Notes: a model not told the origin generated them from the sequence alone. A DNA stretch of 64,000 nucleotides from Lutibacter sp. B1 (GCF_012524075.1 NZ_JAAZUI010000012.1:39369-103368), one strand, 5' to 3'. Counted from the first letter of the stretch, positions 44,821 to 55,173 are shown. Numbers and translations: made by a program.

Positions 44821-45813
44821 TTAATCTTTATCTAATTTATATTTACTTAAATCCATTCCAAAACTTAAACCTTTATTGTGAACTAGTTCATCTAATTCAG
44901 TCAAAGATTTTTTTCCGAAATTACGGAACTTCATTAAGTCATTTTTATTAAATGATACCAAGTCTCCTAATGTATCAACTTCTGCAGCTTTTAAACAATT
45001 TAGTGCTCTTACAGATAAGTCCATATCCACTAATTTAGTTTTTAACAACTGTCTCATATGTAATGATTCTTCATCATATGTTTCAGTTTGTGCAATTTCA
45101 TCTGCTTCTAAAGTAATTCGTTCATCAGAGAATAACATGAAATGGTGAATTAATATTTTTGCTGCTTCTGTTAAAGCATCTTTCGGATTTATAGATCCGT
45201 CAGTAACAATATCAAATACCAATTTTTCATAATCTGTTTTTTGTTCAACACGGAAATTTTCAACAGCATATTTTACATTTTTTATTGGTGTAAAAATTGA
45301 ATCTGTAAAAATTGTTCCTAATGCTACTCCAGATTTTTTATTTTCTTCTGCTGCTACAAAACCTCTACCTTTTTCAATTGTAATTTCAAAATCTAAAGAA
45401 ACAGATTTTTCCATATTACAAATAACTAGGTCATGATTTAAAACTTGGAATCCAGAAATAAATTTTTGTAAATCTCCTGCTGTTAATTGCTCTTGATTAG
45501 AAATTGAAATATTAACAGTTTCTCTGTCAGTCTCTTCAATTTGCTTCTTAAAACGCACTTGCTTTAAGTTCAAAATAATTTCGGTAACATCTTCAACAAC
45601 ACCTTTAATTGTTGAAAATTCGTGCTCAATACCTTCAATACGAAGAGATGTTATTGCAAAACCCTCTAATGAAGATAATAACACTCTTCTTAAAGCATTA
45701 CCAACAGTTAGACCAAATCCTTGCTCTAATGGTCTGAATTCGAATCTACCTTCAAAATCGGTAGAATCAATCATAATTACTTTATCGGGCTTTTGAAAAT
45801 TTAAAATTGCCAT
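44821..45813 (-). CDS. rpoA: RNA polymerase alpha subunit
   Basis: The 330-residue alpha subunit has an N-terminal assembly domain ([26 protein letters not shown] region, with the alpha signature [14 protein letters not shown]) and a C-terminal domain (about 260-325, [21 protein letters not shown] and [14 protein letters not shown]) that contacts DNA and activators. In Bacteroidota the alpha subunit lies in the usual alpha operon place between rpsD and rplQ, as here. Gap to rpsD 22 bp. Confidence 0.98.
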   Translation of the reverse strand: MAILNFQKPDKVIMIDSTDFEGRFEFRPLEQGFGLTVGNALRRVLLSSLEGFAITSLRIEGIEHEFSTIKGVVEDVTEIILNLKQVRFKKQIEETDRETVNISISNQEQLTAGDLQKFISGFQVLNHDLVICNMEKSVSLDFEITIEKGRGFVAAEENKKSGVALGTIFTDSIFTPIKNVKYAVENFRVEQKTDYEKLVFDIVTDGSINPKDALTEAAKILIHHFMLFSDERITLEADEIAQTETYDEESLHMRQLLKTKLVDMDLSVRALNCLKAAEVDTLGDLVSFNKNDLMKFRNFGKKSLTELDELVHNKGLSFGMDLSKYKLDKD

Positions 45814-45835
45814 AATTGAATAGGTATCTTTAAAA

Positions 45836-46441
45836 TTATTTAGAGTATAACTCTACTATTAATTGTTCCTTAATATTTTCTGGAATTTGAATTCTTTCCG
45901 GTACACTAACAAAATTACCTTGTTTGGTTTCAGAATTCCAAGAAAGCCATTCGTAAACATCATTTCTGTTAGCTAAAGATTCTTCGATAGCTTCTAATGA
46001 TTTTGATTTTTCTCTTACCGCTACAACATCACCAGCTTTTAATGAATAAGATGGTATATTTACCAACTCTCCATTTACAGTTATATGACGGTGAGACACC
46101 AATTGACGAGCTGCTCTACGGCTAGGCGCTATACCTAATCTAAATACCACATTATCTAAACGTGATTCGCAAAGTTGTAATAAAATTTCACCTGTAATAC
46201 CTTTACTACTAGATGCTTTTTTAAATAAGTTTGAAAACTGTTTTTCTAAAATACCGTAAGTATATTTAGCTTTTTGTTTTTCAGCTAACTGGATTGCATA
46301 TTCAGATTTTTTTCCTCTACGCTTGTTAGCTCCATGTTGTCCTGGAGGATAATTTCTTCTTTCAAAAGATTTATCATCCCCAAAAATTGCTTCTCCAAAT
46401 TTACGAGCAATTTTAGTTTTTGGTCCTGTATATCTTGCCAT
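45836..46441 (-). CDS. rpsD: 30S ribosomal protein S4
   Basis: The 201-residue primary 16S-binding protein S4. The N-terminal region ([38 protein letters not shown]) has none of the zinc-binding cysteines seen in some S4 proteins, so it is the zinc-free form. An S4 RNA-binding domain follows, [21 protein letters not shown] and [18 protein letters not shown]. In other bacteria S4 represses its own operon by binding mRNA; the 80-bp gap before this gene folds (see 46457-46505). Confidence 0.98.
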   Translation of the reverse strand: MARYTGPKTKIARKFGEAIFGDDKSFERRNYPPGQHGANKRRGKKSEYAIQLAEKQKAKYTYGILEKQFSNLFKKASSSKGITGEILLQLCESRLDNVVFRLGIAPSRRAARQLVSHRHITVNGELVNIPSYSLKAGDVVAVREKSKSLEAIEESLANRNDVYEWLSWNSETKQGNFVSVPERIQIPENIKEQLIVELYSK

Positions 46442-46456
46442 TTTTAATAGTTAATT

Positions 46457-46505
46457 GATAGGGATTATGAATTAAGGCTTATCCTTCGATAATCTAATTC
46501 CTATC
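46457..46505 (-). promoter_or_regulatory. Structured mRNA segment upstream of rpsD (candidate S4-binding leader)
   Basis: On the - strand RNA the segment forms an outer stem GATAGG-A-ATTA with TAAT-C-CCTATC (one mismatch) enclosing the perfect hairpin TTATC-GAAG-GATAA (46479-46492). The rpsK-rpsD gap, 80 bp, is the longest in the alpha part of the cluster, where most gaps are under 40. Regulation by S4 is inferred from the known autoregulation of this protein elsewhere. Confidence 0.45.
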
Positions 46506-46521
46506 GGTTAAAATTTAATTA

Positions 46522-46905
46522 TTATACTCTTCTTCTTTTTGGTGGTCTACAACCATTGTGTGGTAATGGTGTAACATCGATTATTTCTGAAACTTCAATT
46601 CCTAAGTTGTGAATTGATCTAATTGCAGACTCTCTACCGTTACCTGGTCCTTTTACATACACTTTTACTTTTCTCATTCCTGCTTCATGTGCTACTCTTG
46701 CACAATCTTCTGCAGCTAATTGAGCAGCATAAGGAGTATTCTTTTTTGAACCTCTAAAACCCATTTTCCCGGCTGATGACCAAGAAATTACATCACCTTT
46801 TTTATTAGTTAATGATATAATTATATTGTTGAATGAAGCTGTGATGTGTGCTTCACCAACTGCCTCAACAATAACTTTACGTTTTTTTGAACTTGCTTTC
46901 GCCAT
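46522..46905 (-). CDS. rpsK: 30S ribosomal protein S11
   Basis: The 127-residue S11 of the platform of the small subunit. [28 protein letters not shown], represented by [15 protein letters not shown] and [20 protein letters not shown], and the C-terminal [18 protein letters not shown] are diagnostic. It follows rpsM by 11 bp and is separated from rpsD by an 80-bp structured gap. Confidence 0.98.
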   Translation of the reverse strand: MAKASSKKRKVIVEAVGEAHITASFNNIIISLTNKKGDVISWSSAGKMGFRGSKKNTPYAAQLAAEDCARVAHEAGMRKVKVYVKGPGNGRESAIRSIHNLGIEVSEIIDVTPLPHNGCRPPKRRRV

Positions 46906-46916
46906 AATATTAGTTA

Positions 46917-47291
46917 TTATTTAGTTGCTTTTTTCTTGTTAGCTACAGTTTTTCTTTTACCTTTTCTAGTTCTAGAATTGTTTTTGGTTCTTTGACCTCT
47001 TAAAGGTAATCCTGATCTATGACGAATACCTCTATAACATCCAATATCCATTAATCGTTTAATGCTTATTTGAATTTCAGAACGTAATTCACCTTCAATA
47101 TTGAATTTACCAACCTCTTCTCTTATGTCGTGAATCTCTTGGTCAGTCCAATCTTGAACTTTAGTGTTTTCATCAACTTTTGCTGCAGCTAAAATTTCTT
47201 TAGCTCTACTTTTACCGATTCCAAAAATATATGTTAATGCAATAACACCTCTTTTATTTTTTGGAATATCAATACCTGCTATTCTTGCCAT
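46917..47291 (-). CDS. rpsM: 30S ribosomal protein S13
   Basis: The 124-residue S13, at the head of the small subunit, contacting tRNA and 5S/23S bridges. [36 protein letters not shown] and the basic tail [20 protein letters not shown] are typical. It lies 2 bp after rpmJ. In E. coli the alpha operon starts at this gene; here it simply continues from the spc genes, with no promoter element seen in the gap. Confidence 0.98.
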   Translation of the reverse strand: MARIAGIDIPKNKRGVIALTYIFGIGKSRAKEILAAAKVDENTKVQDWTDQEIHDIREEVGKFNIEGELRSEIQISIKRLMDIGCYRGIRHRSGLPLRGQRTKNNSRTRKGKRKTVANKKKATK

Positions 47292-47293
47292 AA

Positions 47294-47410
47294 CTATCCT
47301 TGTCTTTGTTTAAATCTAGGATTCTTTTTATTGATTACATATAATCTGCCTTTTCTACGCACAATTTTGCACTCGGCACTTCTCTTTTTTACTGATGCTC
47401 TAACTTTCAT
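47294..47410 (-). CDS. rpmJ: 50S ribosomal protein L36, zinc-free type
   Basis: A 38-residue frame, start at 47410 and TAG at 47294-47296. [20 protein letters not shown] and the ending NPRFKQRQG are those of L36. Normal L36 carries a CxxC...C...H zinc ribbon; here only one cysteine, C14, is left and Asn/Lys replace the other ligands, so this is the zinc-independent (C-minus) form. It sits between infA (11 bp) and rpsM (2 bp), its standard place. Confidence 0.96.
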   Translation of the reverse strand: MKVRASVKKRSAECKIVRRKGRLYVINKKNPRFKQRQG

Positions 47411-47421
47411 CGGTTTATACT

Positions 47422-47637
47422 TTAATATCTGTAAGTAATTCTTGCTTTTGTTAAATCGTATGGACTCATTTCTAGTTTAACTTTATCTCCAGGTAATAAT
47501 TTTATATAATGCATACGCATTTTACCTGAAATATGAGCTGTTACTATATGTCCATTTTCCAACTCTACACGAAACATTGCATTAGACAAAGCTTCTGTAA
47601 TAGTTCCATCTTGTTGTATTGCTGGTTGTTTTGCCAT
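47422..47637 (-). CDS. infA: Translation initiation factor IF-1
   Basis: A 71-residue OB-fold protein that binds the ribosomal A site during initiation. [42 protein letters not shown] and [14 protein letters not shown] are the IF-1 core. Present between secY (1-bp gap) and rpmJ, the order common to Bacteroidota and Gram-positives. Confidence 0.97.
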   Translation of the reverse strand: MAKQPAIQQDGTITEALSNAMFRVELENGHIVTAHISGKMRMHYIKLLPGDKVKLEMSPYDLTKARITYRY

Positions 47638-47638
47638 A

Positions 47639-48973
47639 TTATGCTACTGATTTTCTTTTAGTTCCTTTTTTCATTAAACCATCGTAGTGACGATTTAATA
47701 AATGAGAGTTAATCTGTTGTATGGTATCTATTGCAACTCCAACCATAATTAATAATGATGTTCCCCCATAAAATAAAGCCCATGATTGAGTTAACCCAAA
47801 TTTAACAACAATAGCAGGTAAAATAGCTACTGCAGCTAAAAATAATGATCCTGGGAATGTTATTAAAGATAAAACTCTATCTAATAACTCTGCAGTATCT
47901 TTTCCAGGTCTAACACCCGGTATAAATCCACCGCTTCTTTTTAAATCATCAGCCATTTTATTTGTAGGTATAGTAATTGCAGTATAAAAATAACTAAAAA
48001 CAATTATTAATACAGCAAATAATAAATTATACCAAAAACCAAACATATCAGAAAATTGAATTCCAATAGCTTTTATTGTTTCATTTCCAGATCTTGCCAA
48101 TAAAGCTGGTGCAAACATAATTGCTTGTGCAAATATAATTGGCATTACTCCTGAAGAATTTAATTTTAACGGAATATAATCTCTAGTTCCGGCAACGCTT
48201 TTAATATTTCCTGCTACAGTTTTTCTTGCATATTGTACAGCTATTCTACGAACTGCAGTAACAAGATAAACACATATCATAATTACAAAGAACCACATAA
48301 TTACCTCAATTAAAATCATAATCAAACCACCATCAGATGCTGTAACTTTAGAAACAGCTTCTTGTATAAAAGATCCTGGAAAACGAGCTATAATACCAAT
48401 CATAATTAATAATGAAATACCATTCCCAATTCCTTTATCAGTTATTTTCTCTCCAAGCCACATTGCAAAAATAGTTCCGGCGGTTAAAACTACCATTGAG
48501 CTTAACCAAAACATACTTCCACTAATGTAAAATGCTGATGAAGGAATTAATTGGTAAATATTAGTAATATAAGCCGGTCCCTGTACCATTGTTATTGCAA
48601 TAGTTAACCAACGTGTAATTTGATTTATTTTTTTTCGACCACTTTCTCCTTCTTTTTGTAGTTTTTGTAAATAAGGAACAGCTATTCCCATTAACTGAAC
48701 TACAATAGATGCAGAGATATAAGGCATAATACCTAATGCAACTATTGATGCTTTTGCAAAAGCACCTCCTGTAAACATATCAAGTAAACCTAAAATTCCT
48801 CCACCACTTGTTTGATTTTGAAGTGCTGTTTGTGCAGCAGCAATATCAATTCCCGGAAGTGGCACTTGAGCAGCGAAACGATAAATGGCCATTAATCCAA
48901 GTGTCAATAAAATCTTATTTCTAAGTTCTTCTATTGTCCAAATGTCTTTAATGGTTTGAATTAATTTCTTCAT
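47639..48973 (-). CDS. secY: Preprotein translocase subunit SecY
   Basis: The 444-residue channel subunit of the Sec translocon, with ten hydrophobic helices. [17 protein letters not shown] at the N terminus, [21 protein letters not shown], the [22 protein letters not shown] region and the C-terminal [18 protein letters not shown] are typical. It lies between rplO (12 bp) and infA (1 bp), the conserved position, so translocon synthesis is tied to ribosome synthesis. Confidence 0.98.
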   Translation of the reverse strand: MKKLIQTIKDIWTIEELRNKILLTLGLMAIYRFAAQVPLPGIDIAAAQTALQNQTSGGGILGLLDMFTGGAFAKASIVALGIMPYISASIVVQLMGIAVPYLQKLQKEGESGRKKINQITRWLTIAITMVQGPAYITNIYQLIPSSAFYISGSMFWLSSMVVLTAGTIFAMWLGEKITDKGIGNGISLLIMIGIIARFPGSFIQEAVSKVTASDGGLIMILIEVIMWFFVIMICVYLVTAVRRIAVQYARKTVAGNIKSVAGTRDYIPLKLNSSGVMPIIFAQAIMFAPALLARSGNETIKAIGIQFSDMFGFWYNLLFAVLIIVFSYFYTAITIPTNKMADDLKRSGGFIPGVRPGKDTAELLDRVLSLITFPGSLFLAAVAILPAIVVKFGLTQSWALFYGGTSLLIMVGVAIDTIQQINSHLLNRHYDGLMKKGTKRKSVA

Positions 48974-48985
48974 CTATAATACTTA

Positions 48986-49441
48986 TTATAAAGTTTCAGC
49001 AGTTCCGCCAACACTTTCAATTGCAGCTTTTGCTGTTGCCGTAAATTTATGAACCGTTATATTTAGTTTAGCTTTCAATTCTCCATTACCTAAAATTTTA
49101 ATTAGGTCACTTTTACGAGCTAAACCATTTTCTACAAGTGTATCAACAGTTACTGTATCAGTAATTTTATTATTATCAACTAACTCTTGAAGTTTATGTA
49201 AATTAACACCTACATACTCTTTACGGTTAATATTTTTAAAACCAAATTTTGGCACACGTCTTTGTAAAGGCATTTGACCTCCTTCAAATCCTACTTTTCT
49301 AGAATATCCTGAACGAGATTTTGCTCCTTTATGACCTCTTGTAGCTGTACCTCCTTTACCGGACCCTTCTCCTCTACCTACACGCTTACCTTGTGTTTTA
49401 ACTGATCCCTTTGCAGGTTGTAAGTTATTTAATGTCATCAT
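48986..49441 (-). CDS. rplO: 50S ribosomal protein L15
   Basis: A 151-residue L15 protein with the long basic N-terminal extension GKRVGRGEGSGKGGTATRGH and GGQMPLQRRVPKFGFKNIN, followed by a small globular domain. The gene begins with two successive ATG codons; either may be used. It is placed between rpmD (8 bp) and secY. Confidence 0.97.
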   Translation of the reverse strand: MMTLNNLQPAKGSVKTQGKRVGRGEGSGKGGTATRGHKGAKSRSGYSRKVGFEGGQMPLQRRVPKFGFKNINRKEYVGVNLHKLQELVDNNKITDTVTVDTLVENGLARKSDLIKILGNGELKAKLNITVHKFTATAKAAIESVGGTAETL

Positions 49442-49449
49442 ATAAAATG

Positions 49450-49632
49450 TTATTTAATTTCTTCAACAGAAATTAAGTGTTTAACTTTATTTACCATTCC
49501 AAGGATTGCTGGAGTAGCTTCATGTTCTACTACTTGATCAACCTTATGCAAACCTAGCGCCTCAAGTGTTCTCTTTTGATTTTGTGGACGTCTAATTTTA
49601 CTTTTTACTTGTGTTACTCTTATCTTTGCCAT
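49450..49632 (-). CDS. rpmD: 50S ribosomal protein L30
   Basis: The 60-residue L30. KIRVTQVKSKIRRPQNQKRT and LEALGLHKVDQVVEHEATPA, followed by GMVNKVKHLISVEEI, match the whole family. L30 is missing from several bacterial phyla, but is kept here in the normal place between rpsE and rplO. Confidence 0.97.
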   Translation of the reverse strand: MAKIRVTQVKSKIRRPQNQKRTLEALGLHKVDQVVEHEATPAILGMVNKVKHLISVEEIK

Positions 49633-49648
49633 CGTAATCCTTGTTGTT

Positions 49649-50173
49649 TTATCCTTTAAATACTTTTTCTAAAGAAACTCCTCTCTCTTGAGCAATCATT
49701 CTAGCACTACGCAGTTGTAATAAAGCGTCAAATGTAGCTTTAACAACATTATGAGGATTTGATGATCCTTGCGATTTTGAAAGTACGTCATGAACACCTA
49801 CTGATTCAAGTACTGCACGTACTGCTCCACCAGCAATAACTCCTGTACCATGTGAAGCCGGCTTTAAAAATACTTTAGCTCCACCAAATTTACCTTTTTG
49901 TTCGTGAGGTAAAGTTTGATTGATAATCGGAATTCTTACTAAATTTTTCTTTGCATCTTCAATTGCTTTTGCAATTGCAGAAGCTACATCTTTAGATTTA
50001 CCTAAACCGTGACCTACTACACCGTTTCCATCTCCAACTACAACAATAGCTGAAAAACCGAATGCTCTACCACCTTTAGTTACTTTAGTAACTCTTTGAA
50101 CACCTACTAAATGATCTTGTAGTTCTAACCCGCTAGGTTTTACTCTTTCTACGTTACTGTATTTTTGATACAT
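49649..50173 (-). CDS. rpsE: 30S ribosomal protein S5
   Basis: The 174-residue S5, involved in decoding accuracy. The N-terminal dsRNA-binding-like domain ([20 protein letters not shown], then [21 protein letters not shown]) and the C-terminal domain with [20 protein letters not shown] are complete. The loop residues altered in spectinomycin resistance appear to be in the usual form (VTKVTKGGR). Starts 6 bp after rplR. Confidence 0.98.
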   Translation of the reverse strand: MYQKYSNVERVKPSGLELQDHLVGVQRVTKVTKGGRAFGFSAIVVVGDGNGVVGHGLGKSKDVASAIAKAIEDAKKNLVRIPIINQTLPHEQKGKFGGAKVFLKPASHGTGVIAGGAVRAVLESVGVHDVLSKSQGSSNPHNVVKATFDALLQLRSARMIAQERGVSLEKVFKG

Positions 50174-50179
50174 AATTTA

Positions 50180-50533
50180 TTAAAATTTTAAACCTGCTTC
50201 TCTTGCAGCGTCTGCTAGAGCTTTAACCCTACCGTGATACAAAAATCCATTTCTATCAAATGCAACTGTTTCTACTCCTGCATTAATTGCTTTTTCAGCT
50301 ATACTTTTTCCAACTGATTTAGCAACATCAATTTTAGTTCCTGTTGATTCGATTTCTTTATCTCTAGATGATACTGAAACTAATGTATTTCCAGTGTTAT
50401 CATCTACTAATTGAGCATAAATTTCTTTATTACTTCTAAACACAGATAATCTTGGTTTAGTTGCTGTACCAAATACAACTTTTCTAATTCTATGCTTAAT
50501 TCTTTGTCTTCTTTCAAGCTTTGATAATGCCAT
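50180..50533 (-). CDS. rplR: 50S ribosomal protein L18
   Basis: A 117-residue 5S rRNA-binding protein. [38 protein letters not shown] and the C-terminal [20 protein letters not shown] are those of L18. With L5 (also in this cluster) it forms the 5S particle. Gap to rplF 14 bp. Confidence 0.98.
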   Translation of the reverse strand: MALSKLERRQRIKHRIRKVVFGTATKPRLSVFRSNKEIYAQLVDDNTGNTLVSVSSRDKEIESTGTKIDVAKSVGKSIAEKAINAGVETVAFDRNGFLYHGRVKALADAAREAGLKF

Positions 50534-50547
50534 AATACTATAAATTA

Positions 50548-51093
50548 TTATGCAGATTTACCTGCTTTTCTTCTTAATACTTCTCCTTTAAATTTAACTC
50601 CTTTTCCTTTATATGGCTCAGGCTTACGGAAAGATCTAATCTTAGCCGCCAAAGCACCTACAAGTTGTTTATCATATGAAGTTAATTTAATAATTGGATT
50701 TTTTCCTTTTTCTGAAATAGTTTCAACTTGTATTTCAGGAGCTACATCAATAATTATGTTGTGAGAAAAACCTAAAGCTAAGTCTAATACTTGCCCTTGA
50801 TTACTTGCTCTATAACCTACACCAACAAGCTCTAATTCTTTTGTCCATCCTTTTGAAACTCCAATAATCATATTATTTATTAAAGCTCTGTATAAACCAT
50901 GTTTTGCTTTATGGATTTTACTATCTGATGGTCGTTCTAATACAATACTACCATCTTCAGCTTTAACACTAATATCATCAGTTATTTCTTGAGTTAACTC
51001 TCCCAACTTTCCTTTAACAGTTACTACATTTTCTTTAATATCAAATGTAATACCTTCTGGTAAAGTGATTGGGTTATTTCCTATTCTTGACAT
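50548..51093 (-). CDS. rplF: 50S ribosomal protein L6
   Basis: The 181-residue L6, two related domains near the factor-binding site. [20 protein letters not shown] at the start and the second-domain sequences [17 protein letters not shown] and [17 protein letters not shown] are diagnostic. It follows rpsH by 17 bp. Confidence 0.98.
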   Translation of the reverse strand: MSRIGNNPITLPEGITFDIKENVVTVKGKLGELTQEITDDISVKAEDGSIVLERPSDSKIHKAKHGLYRALINNMIIGVSKGWTKELELVGVGYRASNQGQVLDLALGFSHNIIIDVAPEIQVETISEKGKNPIIKLTSYDKQLVGALAAKIRSFRKPEPYKGKGVKFKGEVLRRKAGKSA

Positions 51094-51110
51094 TTTTCTC
51101 TAGTTCTTTA

Positions 51111-51509
51111 TTAATATACGTAACATAAAACCTCTCCACCAACATGCTCTTTACGAGCATTTTTGTTAGTCATAACACCTTTTGATGTAGAAACTATTGC
51201 TATACCTAATCCGTTTAAAACTCTAGGCATTTCATCAGCACCAACGTATTTACGTAATCCTGGAGTACTTACACGTTGTAATTTTCTAATTACTGAAGCC
51301 TTAGTTACTTTATCGTATTTCAAAGCTATTTTAATAGTACCTTGAACTTTATTGTCTTCAAATTTATAACTTAAGATATAACCTTGATCAAATAAGATTT
51401 TAGTTATTTCTTTTTTAATTTTTGAAGCTGGTATTTCGACAACTCTATGGCCTGCCATAATTGAATTTCTAACTCTAGTTAGATAATCTGCGATTGGATC
51501 TGTGATCAT
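51111..51509 (-). CDS. rpsH: 30S ribosomal protein S8
   Basis: The 132-residue 16S-binding protein S8. DPIADYLTRVRNSIMAGHRV and the C-terminal LNGLGIAIVSTSKGVMTNK and ARKEHVGGEVLCYVY are typical. In E. coli S8 represses the spc operon by binding a mimic of its rRNA site on the mRNA. Here a strong bulged hairpin lies directly before rpsH (51528-51561), in the 61-bp gap after rpsN. Confidence 0.98.
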   Translation of the reverse strand: MITDPIADYLTRVRNSIMAGHRVVEIPASKIKKEITKILFDQGYILSYKFEDNKVQGTIKIALKYDKVTKASVIRKLQRVSTPGLRKYVGADEMPRVLNGLGIAIVSTSKGVMTNKNARKEHVGGEVLCYVY

Positions 51510-51527
51510 ATTTATTAATTTGCGGTT

Positions 51528-51561
51528 TTGGTTTTCAGTAGTATACTGAACCTTAAACCAA
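51528..51561 (-). promoter_or_regulatory. Bulged hairpin upstream of rpsH (candidate S8-binding leader)
   Basis: On the - strand RNA, TTGGTT pairs with AACCAA (outer stem), then a five-base one-sided bulge TAAGG, then TTCAGTA pairs with TACTGAA around a TAC loop. It ends 19 bp before the rpsH start. The gap is unusually long for the spc part of the cluster. No T run follows, so it is not a terminator. Function is inferred. Confidence 0.5.
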
Positions 51562-51570
51562 TTTATAATT

Positions 51571-51840
51571 TTACCAACTTGCTTTTTTAACTCCTGGTAT
51601 TAAACCTTGGTTTGCCATTTCACGAAATGTTACACGTGATATACCAAACTGTCTCATGTACCCCTTAGGTCTTCCTGTTAATTTACAACGGTTGTGTAAA
51701 CGAACTGGCGATGCATTTTTAGGTAATTTCTGTAATGCTTCATAATCTCCGGCTTCTTTTAAAGCTTTGCGTTTATCAGCAAATTTTGAAACTAACTTTT
51801 GTCTTTTAACCTCACGGGCTTTCATTGATTCTTTAGCCAT
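51571..51840 (-). CDS. rpsN: 30S ribosomal protein S14, zinc-free type
   Basis: An 89-residue S14. [20 protein letters not shown] and the C-terminal [20 protein letters not shown] and [17 protein letters not shown] are characteristic. Only one cysteine is present, so this is the longer, zinc-independent (C-minus) form and not the 61-residue zinc form. Starts 3 bp after rplE. Confidence 0.98.
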   Translation of the reverse strand: MAKESMKAREVKRQKLVSKFADKRKALKEAGDYEALQKLPKNASPVRLHNRCKLTGRPKGYMRQFGISRVTFREMANQGLIPGVKKASW

Positions 51841-51843
51841 TCC

Positions 51844-52395
51844 TTAATTCTTTTTAAATGGTAAACCTAATTCACTTAATAATGATTTTGCTTCTTTATC
51901 AGTTTGAGCAGATGTTACAAATGTAATATCCATACCACTAATTTTGTTCACTTTATCAATATCAATTTCTGGGAAAATGATTTGTTCAGTAATTCCTAAA
52001 TTGTAGTTTCCTCTACCATCAAAACCATTTGCTTTTATTCCGTTGAAATCTCTTACACGAGGTAAAGATGCTGTAACCAATCTATCTAAAAACTCATACA
52101 TTTTCTCTCCACGTAAAGTAACTTTAGCTCCAATTGGCATTCCTTTACGTAATTTAAAAGTTGCAACGTCTTTCTTAGATATGGTTGATATTGCTTTTTG
52201 ACCTGAAATTTTAGTCAATTCATCAACGGCATAATCAATTAATTTCTTATCGGCTACCGCTGCTCCAACTCCTTTACTAATTACAATTTTTTGTAATTTA
52301 GGAACTTGCATTACATTTTTGTAGCCAAATTCTTCAGTAAGAGCTTTTATAACTCTACTTTTATACTCTTCTTTAAGTCTTGGTATATAAGCCAT
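51844..52395 (-). CDS. rplE: 50S ribosomal protein L5
   Basis: The 183-residue 5S rRNA-binding protein L5, which touches P-site t[43 protein letters not shown] and [20 protein letters not shown] are diagnostic. It lies 2 bp after rplX and 3 bp before rpsN. Confidence 0.98.
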   Translation of the reverse strand: MAYIPRLKEEYKSRVIKALTEEFGYKNVMQVPKLQKIVISKGVGAAVADKKLIDYAVDELTKISGQKAISTISKKDVATFKLRKGMPIGAKVTLRGEKMYEFLDRLVTASLPRVRDFNGIKANGFDGRGNYNLGITEQIIFPEIDIDKVNKISGMDITFVTSAQTDKEAKSLLSELGLPFKKN

Positions 52396-52397
52396 AA

Positions 52398-52703
52398 CTA
52401 AATTGCTTTATCAGATTTTTTAGAAAACCTAACTTTCTTATCGCCTTCTATTCTATAACCTACTTTTGTTACTTCTCCATTTTCAAGTAACATTAAATTA
52501 GATAAGTGAATTGAAGCTTCCTTTTTAACAATACCTCCTTGTGGGTTTTGTGCGCTAGGTTTTGTATGTTTAGATATCATATTAACACCTTCAACAATTG
52601 CTCTATTTTTGTCAGAAAAGATTTTTACAACTTTTCCTTCTTCTCCTTTATGATCACCTGCCATAACTCTAACAGTATCTCCTGATTTTATCTTTAACTT
52701 CAT
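52398..52703 (-). CDS. rplX: 50S ribosomal protein L24
   Basis: The 101-residue assembly-initiator L24 with an N-terminal KOW motif, [20 protein letters not shown] followed by [18 protein letters not shown]. Gap to rplN 15 bp; 2 bp before rplE, so the genes are tightly coupled. Confidence 0.98.
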   Translation of the reverse strand: MKLKIKSGDTVRVMAGDHKGEEGKVVKIFSDKNRAIVEGVNMISKHTKPSAQNPQGGIVKKEASIHLSNLMLLENGEVTKVGYRIEGDKKVRFSKKSDKAI

Positions 52704-52718
52704 AATCTTACTTGTTTA

Positions 52719-53087
52719 TTAAAGCACTTCAGGTGCCAATGATACAATTTTCATAAATTGTTTTTCACGAAGTTCTCTTGCAACAGGACCAAATACACGT
52801 GTTCCTTTCATTTCTTCAGAAGCATCTAACAATACACAAGCATTGTCATCAAATCTAATATAAGATCCATCTTTTCTTCTGATTTCTTTCTTCGTTCTAA
52901 CAACTACTGCTCTAGAAACTTGACCTTTTTTTACCGATCCGTTTGGTGTAGCATCCTTAACAGTTACTACAATTTTATCACCGATAGAGGCATATCTCTT
53001 TTTTGTTCCTCCTAAAACGCGGATAACTAAAACTTCTTTAGCTCCTGTGTTATCTGCTACTCGTAATCTTGATTCTGTCTGTAACAT
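52719..53087 (-). CDS. rplN: 50S ribosomal protein L14
   Basis: A 122-residue L14, one of the most conserved ribosomal proteins. [20 protein letters not shown] and [20 protein letters not shown] are diagnostic. The start is taken at 53087: the frame stays open 13 codons further upstream, but that would overlap rpsQ and add a non-conserved leader, while 122 residues from the internal Met is exactly the family length. Confidence 0.98.
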   Translation of the reverse strand: MLQTESRLRVADNTGAKEVLVIRVLGGTKKRYASIGDKIVVTVKDATPNGSVKKGQVSRAVVVRTKKEIRRKDGSYIRFDDNACVLLDASEEMKGTRVFGPVARELREKQFMKIVSLAPEVL

Positions 53088-53089
53088 AA

Positions 53090-53347
53090 TTATTTTGCTC
53101 TTTCTAGGATTTCTACTAACCTCCAACGTTTTGATTTACTCATCGGACGTGTTTCCATTATTTTAACAGTATCTCCAATATTGCAATCATTTTTCTCATC
53201 GTGTGCAACATATTTTTTAGTGCTTAACACGAATTTTCCGTACATAGGGTGTTTCACTTTTTTTACTTCAGAAACAACAATGGACTTTTCCATTTTGTTA
53301 CTTGAAACTACACCTATTCTCTCTTTTCTAAGATTTCTTTTTTCCAT
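53090..53347 (-). CDS. rpsQ: 30S ribosomal protein S17
   Basis: An 85-residue 16S-binding protein S17. [39 protein letters not shown] and [20 protein letters not shown] are typical. The start is set at 53347; a further in-frame Met at 53365 would overlap the rpmC stop region and add residues not found in S17. 2 bp before rplN, 18 bp after rpmC. Confidence 0.97.
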   Translation of the reverse strand: MEKRNLRKERIGVVSSNKMEKSIVVSEVKKVKHPMYGKFVLSTKKYVAHDEKNDCNIGDTVKIMETRPMSKSKRWRLVEILERAK

Positions 53348-53365
53348 CTTTACTACTGAATACAA

Positions 53366-53557
53366 TTATTGTAATTCTCTTTTAGTTAATTCTGCAGACA
53401 CTCTTGCTACAGTTCTTCTAATTGCTCTCAATTGCATTGGAGTTTCCAATGGTGATATTGCGTGAGCCATTTTAAGATCAGTATAACTCTTTTTTAAACT
53501 TCCAAGTTTATCTTGTAACTCTTCAGTTGATAATTCTATAATTTCAGATTGTTTCAT
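53366..53557 (-). CDS. rpmC: 50S ribosomal protein L29
   Basis: A 63-residue two-helix protein near the exit tunnel that helps dock SRP and trigger factor. SEIIELSTEELQDKLGSLKK and the C-terminal PMQLRAIRRTVARVSAELTK are those of L29. 14 bp after rplP. Confidence 0.97.
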   Translation of the reverse strand: MKQSEIIELSTEELQDKLGSLKKSYTDLKMAHAISPLETPMQLRAIRRTVARVSAELTKRELQ

Positions 53558-53571
53558 TTTGTAATCGATTA

Positions 53572-54000
53572 TTAAGCGTTATCAAAATCTCTAGCCACAA
53601 CAAATTTTGTTTTCACAGGAAGTTTTTGTGCTGCTAATCGTAAAGCTTCTTTTGCTATATTCATAGGTACACCACCTACTTCAAACATAATTCTACCCGG
53701 TTTAACTACGGCTACAAAATATTCAGGAGCACCTTTACCTTTACCCATACGTACTTCTAATGGTTTTTTAGTAATTGGCTTATCTGGAAATATTTTAATC
53801 CATAATTGTCCTTCCCTTTTCATATATCGAGTTGCAGCAATACGAGCTGCTTCAATTTGACGAGATGTAAGTAAATTCTGTTCCAAAGATTTGATACCAA
53901 ACATTCCATTTGAAAGTTGGTGTCCTCTTTGCGAATTTCCACTCATATTGCCTTTCGCCTTCTGTACTTTACGATATTTTACTCTCTTTGGCTGTAACAT
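53572..54000 (-). CDS. rplP: 50S ribosomal protein L16
   Basis: A 142-residue L16, needed for peptidyl-transferase-centre assembly. [20 protein letters not shown] and the signature [40 protein letters not shown] are present. 23 bp after rpsC. Confidence 0.98.
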   Translation of the reverse strand: MLQPKRVKYRKVQKAKGNMSGNSQRGHQLSNGMFGIKSLEQNLLTSRQIEAARIAATRYMKREGQLWIKIFPDKPITKKPLEVRMGKGKGAPEYFVAVVKPGRIMFEVGGVPMNIAKEALRLAAQKLPVKTKFVVARDFDNA

Positions 54001-54023
54001 TTTACCTTCTAAATTTTAAAAAT

Positions 54024-54746
54024 TTATTTTCTTCTACGAGCTTGTGATTTCTTTGCTCCTCCTCTATTATCACTCTTTCCTTGTTTTTTAGAAAGACCAA
54101 CTAGTGGTGACAATTCTCTTTTACCATAAACCTCGCCTTTCATAATCCATACTTTAACACCTAATCGGCCATAGGTAGTATGAGCTTCTACAAGTGCATA
54201 ATCAATATCTGCTCTAAAGGTTGATAAAGGGATTCTACCTTCTTTATAATGCTCTGAACGCGCCATTTCAGCACCATTTAAACGACCTGATATTTGTACT
54301 TTAATTCCTTCTGCATTCATACGCATAGTAGCCGCGATAGCCATTTTGATAGCTCTACGGTATGAGATTCTATTCTCAATTTGTCTTGCTATACTTTCAG
54401 CTACTAAACGAGCGTCTAATTCCGGGCGTTTAATTTCAAAAATATTGATTTGTACTTCTTTACCAGTAATTTTTTTAAGTTCTTCTTTTAACTTGTCCAC
54501 CTCTTGTCCACCTTTTCCGATAATAATACCAGGTCTAGCAGTAGTGATAGTAACGGTTACAAGTTTAAGTGTACGCTCAATAATTACTTTAGAAACACTT
54601 GCTTTTGATAATCGGGCATATACATACCTTCTTATTTTATCGTCTTCTGCAATTTTATCTCCGTAGTTTCTTCCTCCATACCAGTTAGAATCCCATCCTC
54701 TGATAATGCCTATTCTGTTTCCTATTGGATTTGTTTTTTGTCCCAT
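54024..54746 (-). CDS. rpsC: 30S ribosomal protein S3
   Basis: The 240-residue S3 has a KH domain with the GxxG loop in [19 protein letters not shown] and a C-terminal domain with [20 protein letters not shown] and [20 protein letters not shown]. The extra basic tail ([20 protein letters not shown]) is common in Bacteroidota. It guards mRNA entry. 12 bp after rplV. Confidence 0.98.
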   Translation of the reverse strand: MGQKTNPIGNRIGIIRGWDSNWYGGRNYGDKIAEDDKIRRYVYARLSKASVSKVIIERTLKLVTVTITTARPGIIIGKGGQEVDKLKEELKKITGKEVQINIFEIKRPELDARLVAESIARQIENRISYRRAIKMAIAATMRMNAEGIKVQISGRLNGAEMARSEHYKEGRIPLSTFRADIDYALVEAHTTYGRLGVKVWIMKGEVYGKRELSPLVGLSKKQGKSDNRGGAKKSQARRRK

Positions 54747-54758
54747 TTCTACTTATGA

Positions 54759-55163
54759 TTAATTGCTTACGTTTTTACTTCCTAAGATTAAAGTTACGTG
54801 ATTAGAACGTTTTCTAATACGATGTGCACGACCCTGAGGTGCTGGTCTTAATCTTTTTAACATTCCTGCGCTGTCTACAAAAATTTCTTTTACAAATAAA
54901 CCGGCATCTTCTATATTTGAATCCTCATTTTTTGCTTGCCAGTTTGCTATTGCACTTAGTAAAAGCTTTTCAAGGTTAATTGAAGCTTCTTTTGAATTAA
55001 ATTTTAAGATCTGAAGTGCTTTTTCAACCTCAACTCCTCTAACTAAATCCGCTACTAAGCGCATTTTTCTTGGTGATGTAGGACAACCTGTAAGCTTAGC
55101 GAAAGCTAATTGCTTTTTTTCCTCTTTTATCTGCTGTGCTCTTATTTTTTTACGAACTCCCAT
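54759..55163 (-). CDS. rplV: 50S ribosomal protein L22
   Basis: The 134-residue L22, whose beta hairpin lines the exit tunnel. [40 protein letters not shown] and [20 protein letters not shown] are diagnostic. The hairpin shows no insertion associated with macrolide resistance that could be recognised by eye. 10 bp after rpsS. Confidence 0.98.
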   Translation of the reverse strand: MGVRKKIRAQQIKEEKKQLAFAKLTGCPTSPRKMRLVADLVRGVEVEKALQILKFNSKEASINLEKLLLSAIANWQAKNEDSNIEDAGLFVKEIFVDSAGMLKRLRPAPQGRAHRIRKRSNHVTLILGSKNVSN

Positions 55164-55173
55164 GATTACCTAC

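Noticed and set aside
53088..53126. Longer N terminus for L14 (start at 53126), and likewise for S17 (53365) and L4 (57271)
   Set aside because: Each extension overlaps the upstream gene and is not part of the conserved protein; the internal Met gives the family length.
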